Source: Gliomastix tumulicola
Taxonomy: Eukaryota; Ascomycota; Sordariomycetes; Hypocreales; Bionectriaceae
Assembly (NCBI GenBank): GCA_001599755.1
Contig: BCHX01000003.1
Location: forward strand, 1,895,289 to 1,959,288
Direction of reading: 5' to 3'
Length of the DNA: 64,000 bases
Shown: one piece after another, positions 52,270 to 63,287 of the stretch
Position numbering within the stretch: the stretch's first letter is position 1
Layout: each line of letters begins with the position of its first letter
Program-made: the position numbers and the translations under genes
The notes under the pieces: generated by a model
The model's database searches: none
What the model was told of the DNA's origin: nothing
What the model saw: the letters and a program-made list of their open reading frames with translations, nothing else

Positions 52270-53554
52270 ATGTATGCCTCCACGGTCACCTCCTTTCTCG
52301 CCCTGCTGGGCGCCAGCTCCATCGTCCTTGGACAAGTGACTTCGTTCAAACACCCCGGGATCCACGTCTCCCAGGCGCAGATTGACGAATACAAAGCCAA
52401 TGCTCTTTCAGGTAAGCTGCTCACTTCCCCATGGCAGAGTATGATACAGACTGACCTTGGACACAGGCGACGAGCCCTGGGCCTCGGCATACAAAGCTCT
52501 CCTCGACACGCCCGAGGCCAGCCCAGACTACGCAGTCCGCGGGCCGGGCCACACAATCGGCCGTGGCACCGGCGACTCTGAGATCGAAGGATGGTCCAAG
52601 GCCTTTGACGTCGACGGCGTGGCAGCACAGCTCAACGGCATTGCCTTTTCCATCAACGGGGACTCGGCACACGCTGACAAGGTCGCCGAGATCGTCGACA
52701 AGTGGTCCGGGACGCTGGAGACGGTCGCCAACAAGGACAACATCCTGGTCGGCTGGGCAGGCCGCCTCTTGGCCAACGGCGCAGAGCTGGTCCGGTACAC
52801 CAATGGCGCCTGGCCTACCGGCGAGGACAACTACCGCCGCGCCCAGAAGATGGTCAGCAATGTTCTTGTCCCCAACGTGTATGCGGCTGCGCGCCCGGAA
52901 GCCGATCAGCCCGCTGCGGGTGGGAACCAAGGCATCCTGGGCCATATGGCGGCCATGGAGTTCGCCATCTTCACGGACAATGTGACGGGCTTCAACGACC
53001 AGCTGGATGTCCTGAAGCTTCCCAAGAAGTGTGAGAACTTTGGAGGCTCCGGGATCCGCGCTCTGCTGCACCCCGAGACCGGACAGAATGCCGAGACTGG
53101 CCGTGATCAGGCCCATGCCGGTATGGAGGTCGGCTTTACCGAAGAGTCCGCCCGAGTGGCGGCTAATCAAGGTACGCAGGTCCAATTCGTTCCCCTTCGA
53201 CTATTTACTGACAATATCCTAGGTGACTATTCGCTGTTCGAAATTGAAGCCGAGGACGGCAGTCCACTCATCCTTCGCGGCCTCGAGTACTACTTCAGGT
53301 ACAACGGTGGTGACGACAACGTGCCGTTTGACACGTCTTTCGGGCCCTGCTGCTGCGGTACCGTTACGTACTCAGGTCCCTCCGAACAAGACAGGGGCGA
53401 GGATGTCCCATTCGGCGAGGCTGGGTACCGCTATTACGCCTCCGATAACGGCCATGATATGCCTTACACCAAGGCATGGCTCAAGGACCGCCGCCCGGTC
53501 CTTCATGGATACACCGCCTACGGCACGTTGACCTTTGCCAAGGGGACAGTCTGA
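52270..53554 (+). CDS. secreted alginate-lyase-fold protein (PL38-like)
   Basis: Three exons: 52270-52411, 52467-53171, 53223-53554, giving 392 residues. A signal peptide covers about 1-21 (SFLALLGASSIVLGQ). Then come SFKHPGIHVSQAQIDEYK, GRGTGDSEIEGWSKAFDVDG, AQLNGIAFSI, AEIVDKWSGTL, GNQGILGHMAAMEFAIF, and RDQAHAGMEVGFTEESARVA, whose N/DQxHxxxG form is typical of the alginate-lyase (alpha/alpha toroid) superfamily. Members act by beta-elimination on uronic-acid polymers; fungal PL38 enzymes act on glucuronan. Its partner across the divergent promoter is also lyase-like. Substrate assignment is inference. Confidence 0.75.
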
Positions 53555-54011
53555 GAGTTGGGGCCAACTCTACAGCGAGGCAGCATGATGATGTTTTGAA
53601 GTGTTATTCATGAAAAGGGTATGAGCTCAAAGGCGGCGGCGAGGTTGAATATCTTACAGACCTCATTATTCAACAGCGACATGTGTGGTTTCTTAGATCA
53701 TATCTGACTGGGATTGGGCTGGGCACTGCTGTCGAGATCCATTCCGTCTTGTCGATGCTAAATCATATGAACAAATTGCCACAACCGTCATCGGCCGGCT
53801 GAGAATAATGCTTTTATCCGGGGGTTCTAGACTAAAATTCGGAGATGGGAGATTCTGTAGAGGCAGCGACTGCGGTGATTAATATATGTTTTCTGGTGCT
53901 AGTTCCACTGTATCATACGAGTTTTAGTGACATGAAATCCACCATCCCCCGCAATGCAATAAATAAAAGCTACGCGAATGCACCTGTTGAAGAAGCAGTT
54001 CCAAGGCACCT
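53555..54011. other. intergenic, no supported gene
   Basis: 3' ends of two convergent genes; nothing else seen. Confidence 0.4.
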
Positions 54012-54854
54012 CTATGTATTTACTCCAGGCTGTCTTGGTCTCTTTGCCCGCCATCTCGAGGTGGTGAAGGGGGTCTCTGGCCGTCTGGGCGGAAGGGGGA
54101 TCCTGAGCTGCTCATTCAAACGAAACACAAAGTCTCTGACTTCGGGATAGTCAACTTCATCTTGCGGTCTCCTCATCCGGACGTACCCTTCCTCCTTAAT
54201 GATCGGCTTTCTTTCCCATATATCCCGACACACATTACACGGGAATATTGCCACAAAGCCGTCGATCCGAGCCCGGTTTCTCCTGTCTGGCAAGATTGGC
54301 AAAGGACAGAGCTCCGGAGACGGAGTAGTGGATGGGTCTGAGAGGAGAAATCTGAGGAGAGCTTCCTGCTGGTCACCCCTAAGTTGCCAGACGGGAAATG
54401 TGATGCGTTCACGGGATGACAGCATATACGCGTTTGGGAGCTGCTTGTCCGGTGTTGGCGTCAAGTTCGGATCGTGACGGTCAAAGTTGACAACTCCCCC
54501 CAGTATCCGGTCTTCCGCCCAATACCCGACCATGTCTGCAACATCTTCAGGATAGACATCCGCATCAATAAACTTGGGGTGGTAGAAGAGTGTCGGTCGA
54601 GCCATGCTGTCGTCGGGTTGGTCGGGGTATCTCCAGCAAATGACGCTGTCGATGTCGGCGATGGGAAGCCCATCTATAATTTGGGCAAATGTGAAGAGAG
54701 AAAGCTCCGTCGATAGAACGTTGGAGATGGCTCTGACCAAGTATTCACGATGGTGCTGTTTTTCAATGCTGCACAGTGGCACGCGAGCGGCATATTCAGC
54801 CTGGGCTAGGGAGCGCATCCGCCGCGTGTGCAGCTCAAGTTGTTCACGGTTCAT
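54012..54854 (-). CDS. hypothetical protein, 280 residues
   Basis: Single uninterrupted frame from ATG 54854. It has a charged N-terminus (LELHTRRMRSLAQAEYAARV), a middle with VICWRYPDQPDDSMARP and YHPKFIDADVYPEDVADMVG, and a CNVC pair near residue 210 (AIFPCNVCRDIWERKP). No signal peptide or membrane segment. Composition and length are gene-like, but I recognise no family. The gene lies between the lyase pair and the GTPase-patatin gene. Confidence 0.6.
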   Translation of the reverse strand: MNREQLELHTRRMRSLAQAEYAARVPLCSIEKQHHREYLVRAISNVLSTELSLFTFAQIIDGLPIADIDSVICWRYPDQPDDSMARPTLFYHPKFIDADVYPEDVADMVGYWAEDRILGGVVNFDRHDPNLTPTPDKQLPNAYMLSSRERITFPVWQLRGDQQEALLRFLLSDPSTTPSPELCPLPILPDRRNRARIDGFVAIFPCNVCRDIWERKPIIKEEGYVRMRRPQDEVDYPEVRDFVFRLNEQLRIPLPPRRPETPFTTSRWRAKRPRQPGVNT

Positions 54855-56367
54855 AGCCGGCGCTTATGTCACGATCGAGCGCCGAAAGTATCAATCAATC
54901 ATTAATGAGATTTTGAAGATACATGAGGGGTAAAATGCGCAGGGCCAGGGTTGGAGTGTGTTGGTTTGGGATGGGCATGGCGGCCTCCACTTGATCCATC
55001 GTCACATGATCAGCCTCACACTGACGCGGTTTCCCCTATGAACAACCCAACATTCAAAGGATCACATCTTTACTCAAAACACCAAGAGCTGAGAGCGCGC
55101 TGGATAGAAGCCTCATTCCAGTCTGCTGAGCCCGATCGAGTCGCTTCCCTTGTTTCTCCGTATGATCATCAAGACGGCAGCTCGGAACAAACCCTGTCAA
55201 GTAAGCGAGCAGAGCATGCAAGGCAAAAGCAATTACACACACTAACAGACCGCTGCATGGGACTATTGACGCAGGCTTGAGCCGAGCAGGCCATGGTCTC
55301 AGACTCGCAAGCCGCCAACAGCAGCAGTCGGGCACCAATCCTGATCAGCAGGCAAGCGCCAGCGCCAGCAACAGGGACGAAGTATACGGAGTATGTGCAC
55401 AATTATGTGCGCTCTAGACCATTAAGCACGGCCGGTGCGAGGCCCTTATTAGTCGACTTCATCAGCCGATGTTTTGCGGAATACGGGACTTTGGTTGTCG
55501 ATCGAGCCTCATCGAGAGCCGGGCAAAAATGCGGCTGCATGAGCTGAAATATTGTGGCTGCATTCGATGAGCTGGCACTTGCACCTGATTGGCAAGAAAC
55601 AAGGCCTAGACACCCACTCGGACTCGTAGCGGCATAGTCAGGGTGAGATTTACGCGCCTTTCCTGCATGGGTCTTACGGCGAGGCAACCGTCCGTCCCAT
55701 GCACACGCCGCCTCTCGTTTTTACGAGGGACAGCGTCGATGGTCAGCCAGCCAAGTTCCAAGGGGGTTTGGCGTCTCGCCCGTCATGGCTCTGATATAGA
55801 ACAAATAGGCTGACCGACAAGGGTGACTGGATCCTCAATCGCGCGCGCCAGGTTGCATGAGGAACGACCTAGTCAACATATGTGTGTCTGTAGCAAAACA
55901 GCCATCTGGATGGACAATACCCCAGGTTAAGCTTCTTCTAAAGAGGGTGAAGCTGCCTAGGTGGTTCGCACGCTCCATAATCTCGGCGCTAGACATGGAG
56001 CTTATGTCCTACCCTTGTCAGCCGAAGAGGAGCCCCGTTGCGCCCAAAAGTCGAGAACGAGGCTGTCGTATTCGGACTCTCAGTGTCTTACTTTGAGACG
56101 CAGCTTCCCTGCTAGCTTTGTCAATATTCCTACTACTTCGTCTTGGCTGCATAATAAGGCAGCCGGTCATGCGACCGTGCAGCGTCTAAATGAGCTACCT
56201 GAGGTTGCAAAGAAATGAGGGGATGCGAGAGAAGCGAAAGTGGGAGACAGACATCTGGATTCCTGCACTTTGGTCACCGCCGCGCTCTTTCGCTCTTTTA
56301 ATCCCCCCTCTTCGCTCTCTCTCTCCTTTTTCCCACAAGTTGATCGCCCTCTCTTTCCACGAACATA
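54855..56367. other. intergenic, promoter of the GTPase-patatin gene
   Basis: 1.5 kb with only short unsupported frames. A long pyrimidine-rich leader (about 56280-56360) precedes the ATG, common in highly transcribed fungal promoters. Confidence 0.4.
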
Positions 56368-59300
56368 ATGCAAGGATCTGGAAGCGGTACAAACCGTGCT
56401 TACCGGCCACCGGTACCCCCGAAACCGATCATGATCACGACTGGCATTGTGCGGCCTTCGGCGCCCCCTGCACCACACCACCGAGGACAAGTACCATGCT
56501 GCGCCTGCGAACGCTATATCAAAGCATGGAAATGCGTTCAGTGCGATGACTCATTCTGCGCCGAATGCTGGCCAAAGCAGCGACCACATCGTGTATGTTT
56601 TATCAAGCAAGCTGCCCGAAGAATGTGCAATTGCACCAAGAAGACACGATGGCTAACTTCTTCTTTCTCGCCACAGCCAGGCAAGGTTGGCATCGACGGC
56701 CGCCAGCACGAAATGGTCGACATCGAAGTTATCGAGAGATTGAGCAAGATATTCAGTCAACCCACTCGAGAGCAGCAGAACTATCGACACGAACTCGACA
56801 TCAACACCACGTGGTTCGGCGTCGTCAACGAAGCCAACCAGCCATTTCTGCAGTACTCGAACCGAATTGCCGACATCCTCCAAGAGAGTCAGATTGGGGA
56901 CTATCGTGAAAGATTTCCGCACCTCGTCTCTTTTGTCGGCCAAACCGGTATGTCGCGTCCCGAGTCGGCCTCGCCTAAGGTAGTTCCTGTTACATACTGA
57001 CACAACAGTAATAGGGGCAGGAAAGAGCACCATCATCGGCATGCTAATCAACCGCGAGCAGGCCAGGGTCCAAGACGGCAACAACTACCCTGCACCTGTT
57101 CCCGGTCTCCTCGGCGACAACATCCCAACCACCGGCGACGTGCACCTCTACGCCGACCCGGGCACGTACTACGCACACAAGCCCATCCTGCTCGCCGACT
57201 GCGAAGGCATGGCTGGTGGCGAGAGCACCCCGAGCGGCCACTTCTACAAGGAGAAGATCGAGAGCATGAGGAAGCACAAGCCGCAGATCAAGAGGAAGCT
57301 GCGCAAGCCTATTACCTGGGCGAACAATTCCAAGATGCAGTCGCGCGAGTATGCCGTCACGACGCTGTTCCCGAGGATCTTGTACACATTCTCAGATGTG
57401 GTCGTCTTTATCCTCCGAGAGCCTAGGTACGGATATACCGTCCTCCTCCTCCTCCTCCTCCTCCTCCTCCTCCTCCCCCCCATCATCAGCTTTCTCTACT
57501 GACAGGATGCACAGGACTTTCCAGTCGCAGGTTCTCCAACGACTGATCAAATGGGCTGCCATGTCCATCGACAAATCCATCAACCAGCCGAGCCTGCCGC
57601 ATCTCGTCATCGTCATCAACGCCACCGAAGCAGCCATCGACGACGACCTTTGGGACATTGACAAGGCAACCCGACATCTGCTTGGGGACTACGCCAAGTC
57701 CATCCACGAGGTGGCAGACCTGCGAGACATCCTCGCCCGTCTGGAAGAGAATCTAGGCAAGAAGATTAGGACCACCAAGGAGCTCCTAGAGCACTTCTAC
57801 TCTTCCGTCGCCGTCGTGAGGATCCCCGGTAAGGGTCGCTATATGCAGATCGACGAGCAGGTGGGCAAGTTGTATCACCTCATCTCGTCCAAATGCGCCA
57901 AGTCCTTCGCGCACAAGGAGAAGGACCGCATGCTCCTGAACGCCGAGAAGCTCCCGCAGTACGTCACCTCCGCCTACGATCACTTCTCCCGACATCTCGA
58001 CATGCCGTTCGACTTTGCCGAGGAGGCTCGTCGCCATACACCTCTGCCCAAGGACTTCGGTGGCCACATACTCAACCTCATTCTGTCCATGTACAATGCA
58101 AATGAGCGGCGAAAGACCAATGCCAAGATTCTTCTGCAGAGACTCTGCCCGCCCATCGCATCCTGCATCATGCTTGCTGCCACGAGGGACAACATCCAGG
58201 GTAAGAAACATATTTTTTTCCCATGCTGCCCAACTTTCGAATCACCAGCCCAGGCCGGTCACTCTAGCCTGTGAACATCCTTGGCTAACTTGAGAAAAAA
58301 AAAAAATGAAAAAATTAGGAACGTACTCTAACCTCCTAATGAACACATACTATGAGCCTTTGTTCACGGCATACACGGAGTTTTGCGACCGCTGGCTGTG
58401 CTGCTCCTTTGCAAAGGACGGCTACCAATGCTGTAACGCTCGAAACTCCCACGAAAAAGGCCATCAGGCGGACACTGGCCGGATCCTGGCCCGCAACGGC
58501 CAGTACCAGTGCCCGTTCGACTCAGATATGTTCTTCCCCGTTTGGATTGACAGCATTGACAGGGAAATCAAGGCGCAGGACAACCTCCTGCGCGCAATCG
58601 CCAACAGGACGCCAGACACGCTGGCGAGACGGCACGAACAGAACATGGCCAGCTTCTACAAGGCCCTGAGTCCCGCGAAAACGGTCAAGAGCCATCTGAC
58701 CTGCCTCTGCTGCGTGAGGAAGATCCCTGACAATGTCTTGCCGTGCGAGCACATCCTCTGCAAGGAGTGCATCCGAGCTTCCGGGAGGAGCGTGGAGGAG
58801 CACGGGGTCGTTGAGCTCACTTGCTGTCCCCTCCACCCGGCAGAGTCGAGGTGGCTTACCCCGGCACGCATCAAGTTCAAGCCCCTTGAAGCAGGTGTGA
58901 GAGTGCTATGCTTCGATGGGTGAGTTGCGACAAGAGCTTCAACCTTTCCTTTCCTTTCCTTTCCTTTCCTTTCCTTTTTTTTTGCCTTTCGCTATTTGAA
59001 TGTCCAGCTGACCAAGTCTATGACCGATCATCAGTGGCGGGGTCAGAGGCATTATCGAGCTTCTGATGCTCCAGGCTATCGAGAAAGAGCTGGGCGGCAA
59101 CATCCGTATCCAGAACTTCTTCGATCTCATCGTCGGCACTAGGTATGTCCGCAGTGTCCCTAAAGAAACCTTTGAAGGTCTGGCATGCTGATCATCGTAT
59201 AGCACTGGAGGCATCATCGCGTTGGGACTCGGAGTAAAGATGTGGAGCGTCGCCGACTGCATCGCCAAGTTCAAGAGCCTTTGCAAGGATGCCTTCACCC

Positions 59301-61315
59301 ACCGGGCTCCCTCTTCCCTCCGGACGCTCACCATGATCAGCCGCAAGAGCATCTATAAGACGAAGCCGCTTGAGAGTGCCTTGCAGGCAGCCTTTGGCGC
59401 GGATGGGCTATTGTACGGCAAGTCCAAGACTGAAGCTTCGGGGGACATACGAGTGGCTGTTACGTCTACTCGTGCGGTAGACAGGAGGCCAGTGATCTTG
59501 TCGAATTACAACACTGAAGGCCAGCGTGAAACTTGTGAGCAGCTTTCTCTCTCATCTTGCACCACATCCTGTGCTAATCACCACCCATTAACCAGTGAGC
59601 TACAAGTTTTTGAGACCACGCGACCCTACCAATGAGCTCAAGATATGGGAGGCTGCCCGGGCCACGGCCGCCGCTCCTCCTTACTTCAAGCCGTTCCTTC
59701 AACATGAATCCACGGAGACCTACACAGACGGTGCCATCCATCACAACTGCCCGGTGTCCATCGCGGACGACGAGCGGAGGCTGCTGTGGGAGGAGGTGAG
59801 CGACTGGCCCCCAGACATCATGCTGTCTCTGGGCACGGGCCTGGGCACCAGCCAGAGGAAGCGTCACGCCTCCTCCTCCTCCTCCCCCTCCTCGGCTACG
59901 CCTACCACCCCTACCGCCGGACCGCCGGACAACGTCCGGAACTGGCTGCAGCGCTCCCACGGCCTGGGCCTCATGTTCTGGGCCGCGAAGACCATCGTCG
60001 AGAGTCAGCTCAACTGCGAAGAGGCTTGGAAAAAGTACTGCGCCAAGGCAGTACCTCCCGGACGAGGCCAGAGCTTGGAGAATCTACGACGCAACGTCCG
60101 CCTCAACGTCGAGTTCCGGGGCCCGCGGCCCGACCTTGATGATGTTGAGAAGCTCGACAATGTAGAGCATTACGTTCGCTCCTACATGGAGGAATCTGAC
60201 GCCCGCGCTCGGATCCGCGAGGTCGCTCACATGTTGGTTGCGAGCAGCTTCTACTTTGAGAAGTTTGTCAGCGGTGTGCGGGAGAGAAGTACTGGGATGT
60301 ATCGGTACGATGGTAAGTACTAGTACCCGCCAGCGGCTCTTGGAAGCTAGCGCGTTGCTACTACTACTACTATTACTAGTTATCAACAACGCAATTGATT
60401 GAGTGAAGGCAACATGCTAACGACGTCGACTTACTAGGACATATTCGCTGTCGGTTCAGCGAAGGAAGCCAAGACGTGAAATCGATCGGAGGCATACTCC
60501 GTGACTGCATCTGCGGGACCTTCATGCCGTACTTCTTCCTCCAAGAGAACTACGACTCCCGGGACCAGAGGAACCACGTCGTCCCCATCTCGATCGAGAG
60601 CATCAACGACATGTGCCAGTCGGGCATCTTCCGTCTCTCCTCCGAGCTGATGATCGAGGCCACCAGCCAGTCGAGCCTGACGCGCCTCTCACTGTGCCTC
60701 CAGCAATACGGCTACCAGTCCGACGCAAACTTCTTCGGTCAAGTGATGACTAGCGACGACCCATTGCTTTCCATAAGCGGGTTCCCGCGGAGACTCTGGG
60801 CGAGCCACGGCCAGTTCCCGGCCGCCGAGGACGACGAGGGCGAGGGCGAGGGCGAGGGCGAGGGAGACGTGGAGAATGGAGAGGCCAGGGTCGGGGGAGG
60901 AGAAGAGGTCGAGGCACTGGCCGAGCTCCCGACGACGACGGCAGACACATCCCTCCACTCGTCGTCATCGCACGAGGGAGGAGACGCCGCGCCGCCTCGG
61001 CTCCAGGAGAAGCGATCCAAGTTTTTCAAGCGCGCATTCACCCGGGCCGGGCGGACGAGCTCGGCGGGCGCCGCTCCCGTTCCCGACCGCACACGCTCGT
61101 CCCCCAACACCAGCATCGCGTCGCGGGAGAGCAGGGAGTACGGGCATAGGAGGGCGACAGACCCGATGGGTATGTCGACGAGCAGCTCGCGGTCGACGCT
61201 GAGCAGTGCGGAGCCTCGCTACTCGGCGGAAACGTGGAACAGCAGCGTGCGGGAAGATCCAGACGAGTTGAGTTCGGAGGCTAATATCATGTCTCCTCCA
61301 TATGAGATGGCGTGA
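56368..61315 (+). CDS. P-loop GTPase-like / RING-like / patatin phospholipase fusion
   Basis: Nine exons: 56368-56592, 56677-56947, 57015-57426, 57515-58200, 58319-58919, 59035-59142, 59203-59534, 59596-60312, 60438-61315. All junctions keep frame, giving 1409 residues. Order: Pro-rich N-terminus; Cys/His cluster (CCACERYIKAW, CVQCDDSFCAECW, about 46-72); P-loop GQTGAGKST (about 163-171) with DCEG as switch motif; helical linker; RING-like CLCCVRKIPDNVLPCEHILC (about 660-680); patatin domain with DGGGVRG (about 730), nucleophile GTSTG (S768) and catalytic DGA (about D923); acidic and Ser-rich disordered tail with a Gly-Glu repeat. The patatin Ser-Asp dyad is complete, so it should hydrolyse lipids. 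The P-loop resembles dynamin/GBP-type GTPases more than NACHT. Nucleotide sensor plus lipase effector suggests regulated membrane damage or signalling; that role is inference. Confidence 0.86.
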
Positions 61316-61509
61316 TTGGGATATGAGTTTGGGTCATTGTTGGATTGATTGATTGATTGATTGTTCTGCGCTGAATTTTCGGCTTTTCATGAAATGGACA
61401 ATCTTGCCCTAGATATGTATAGCTGGACTACTTACTGGAATAGATATCGACAGCTGTCCAAGAATCACTGAGCTTGTATAGATGTGACCTTACTTACTTA
61501 CCTCCGTGA

Positions 61510-62522
61510 TCACGGTAATTCGACAATTTCCCTCCTCCCCCTCACGCGCTCGTCCGTCTTCTCCTCCAGCTCCAAGATGGGATTGCCTCCCATCTCCACG
61601 CCCACCGGCTCCGGCGTCTTCTTCTCGACGACCTCGGTGCCCTGCTTCTGGCCCGCGGCTTTCCCGCGCTTGTAGAGGAACCAGCCCAGGACGGCCAGGA
61701 CCAGGATGCCTCCGATGCCAGCGCCCGCCCCGATCCCTGCCTTGGCTCCGGTTGACAGGCCGCCGCCAGAAGAGTTCTGGGAGTTGGATTCTGACGGGGA
61801 GGCCGGGTCTGCGGCTGTCGATTCCGTCGATGTTGTCTGTGAGGCGTCGTCGCGTGTGGTCGGGCCTGTGGTGGTCGAGTCGCCGGATTTGGTGGTGACA
61901 CTCGTCTCAAACGTGGTCGAAACAGTTGTCGCTGTAGATTGTGTCGTCGTAGCCGCGTCCGTCGTTTTGGTGTCGCTAGTCGACGACTCTGCTGTGGACG
62001 ATTCGGCAGTGGACGATTCGGCTGTTGACGATGTAGACGGCCCATTCGACCCCCCGCTGCTCGCCACCAGAGGAAATACAGGGGAGAAATTGACATCGCC
62101 CGTGTCGTTATCCTCGATCTTGAATGCGTAGGATCCGGCCGGGACATTGTCGATGGTCACGGTAAACTCTGTGCCGGACGCGCTTGCTAACGGCCCTGTC
62201 AGCAACGATCTGTCTGTCCACCACCCACCTCATCTAGGCAGCCCTATCAGGTTGCTGCTTTAGGACGGCCGGGGGGGGGGGGGACCTTACTCGTCAGTTC
62301 GGACACGGTCTTGAGATTGCTGGTGCTCTCGGCATCCATCAATGTGATTGTCGCATCGGCCCCATCGTCGAGGACGAAGTGCAGCGTGAACGGCTCCCCT
62401 TGGACGACATCCCAGTTGGTATTGTCGAACCGGGGCGCGGCGCCCTGCACAAGCCCGGCCAGGGCCTGGAAGACCAGGACGACAACAAGGAAGGAGACAG
62501 ACATGGCCTTGGAATTCCCCAT
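61510..62522 (-). CDS. Kre9/Knh1-like single-pass surface protein
   Basis: Two exons on the minus strand: 62522-62291 and 62186-61510, intron 104 bp with a 13-G run next to the donor. It has 302 residues from ATG 62522, or 296 from the in-frame ATG at 62504, which gives the more typical signal peptide (SVSFLVVVLVFQALAGLVQG). The ectodomain (NTNWDVVQGEPFTLHFVLDD, TVTIDNVPAGSYAFKIEDND) resembles the Kre9/Knh1 beta-sandwich. A long Ser/Thr-rich, likely O-mannosylated stalk with a repeated STAES unit follows. Then comes one membrane helix (AGIGGILVLAVLGWFLY) and a short basic, then acidic, tail. The layout is that of cell-wall sensors or matrix proteins. Function is inferred from architecture. 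Confidence 0.75.
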
Positions 62523-63251
62523 CTCAGGTGTCAAAAGTGACACTTGTCGTCGTCCCTGCTTCTCTCGAAACCAAAAAAAAAAAAAAAGGTAAGAAAGCAG
62601 ACGATCTCAAAAGAAGGGAAAATGTGCCAGGCGTGGCAATTTGGGTCGGATTCAGCCCCCAGGGCCTAGAACTAACTAGCGAACACAGCTGAACATGAGC
62701 AGCCGCACTAACACCACCCATATTGGCTGGCGAGGAATAGTTCCACGCCACGATCCTGGTTGATAGCGGCCTACAGCTGAACATGTGCTAGTGTCAATGA
62801 AATGCATCGCTCTGGAAGGGTCTCGGCCGACTGCGAGTCTTATCGCGTCAGGGGAACGCGGAGGTGAGAGCTGCTCGTTGCCGCCGTCGGGTCCATCTCA
62901 CAGGGCTTCCCACAGGGCTTCCCATAGTGTCTCCCCCAGTGGAGGTCCAGGCTACTAGTTAGCGTTAGCCATCCGCTCCCAGTAACGTCAGGTGCCCCGC
63001 TTGCACAGGAGTCCAAGGAGGATTAGCAGCGATGTGCTTCAGCCAGGCGGATCTGCTCAGGCGACGGTTGAAGCTGGCACCAGCACCTCGCTGGGCTGTC
63101 TGAATTTCCTGGGCGGGGGAATTGGAGCGTATTGTCACAAGCATGGGCGGCGCAGGCCCATCCCGGATGACCAGGCCAGGGCAGAGATGATTGGCCACAA
63201 ATAAGCTTGGTGGTCAATTGCAGCAGACGCCTGAACAACGGACGATACGTG

Positions 63252-63287
<36 letters not shown>

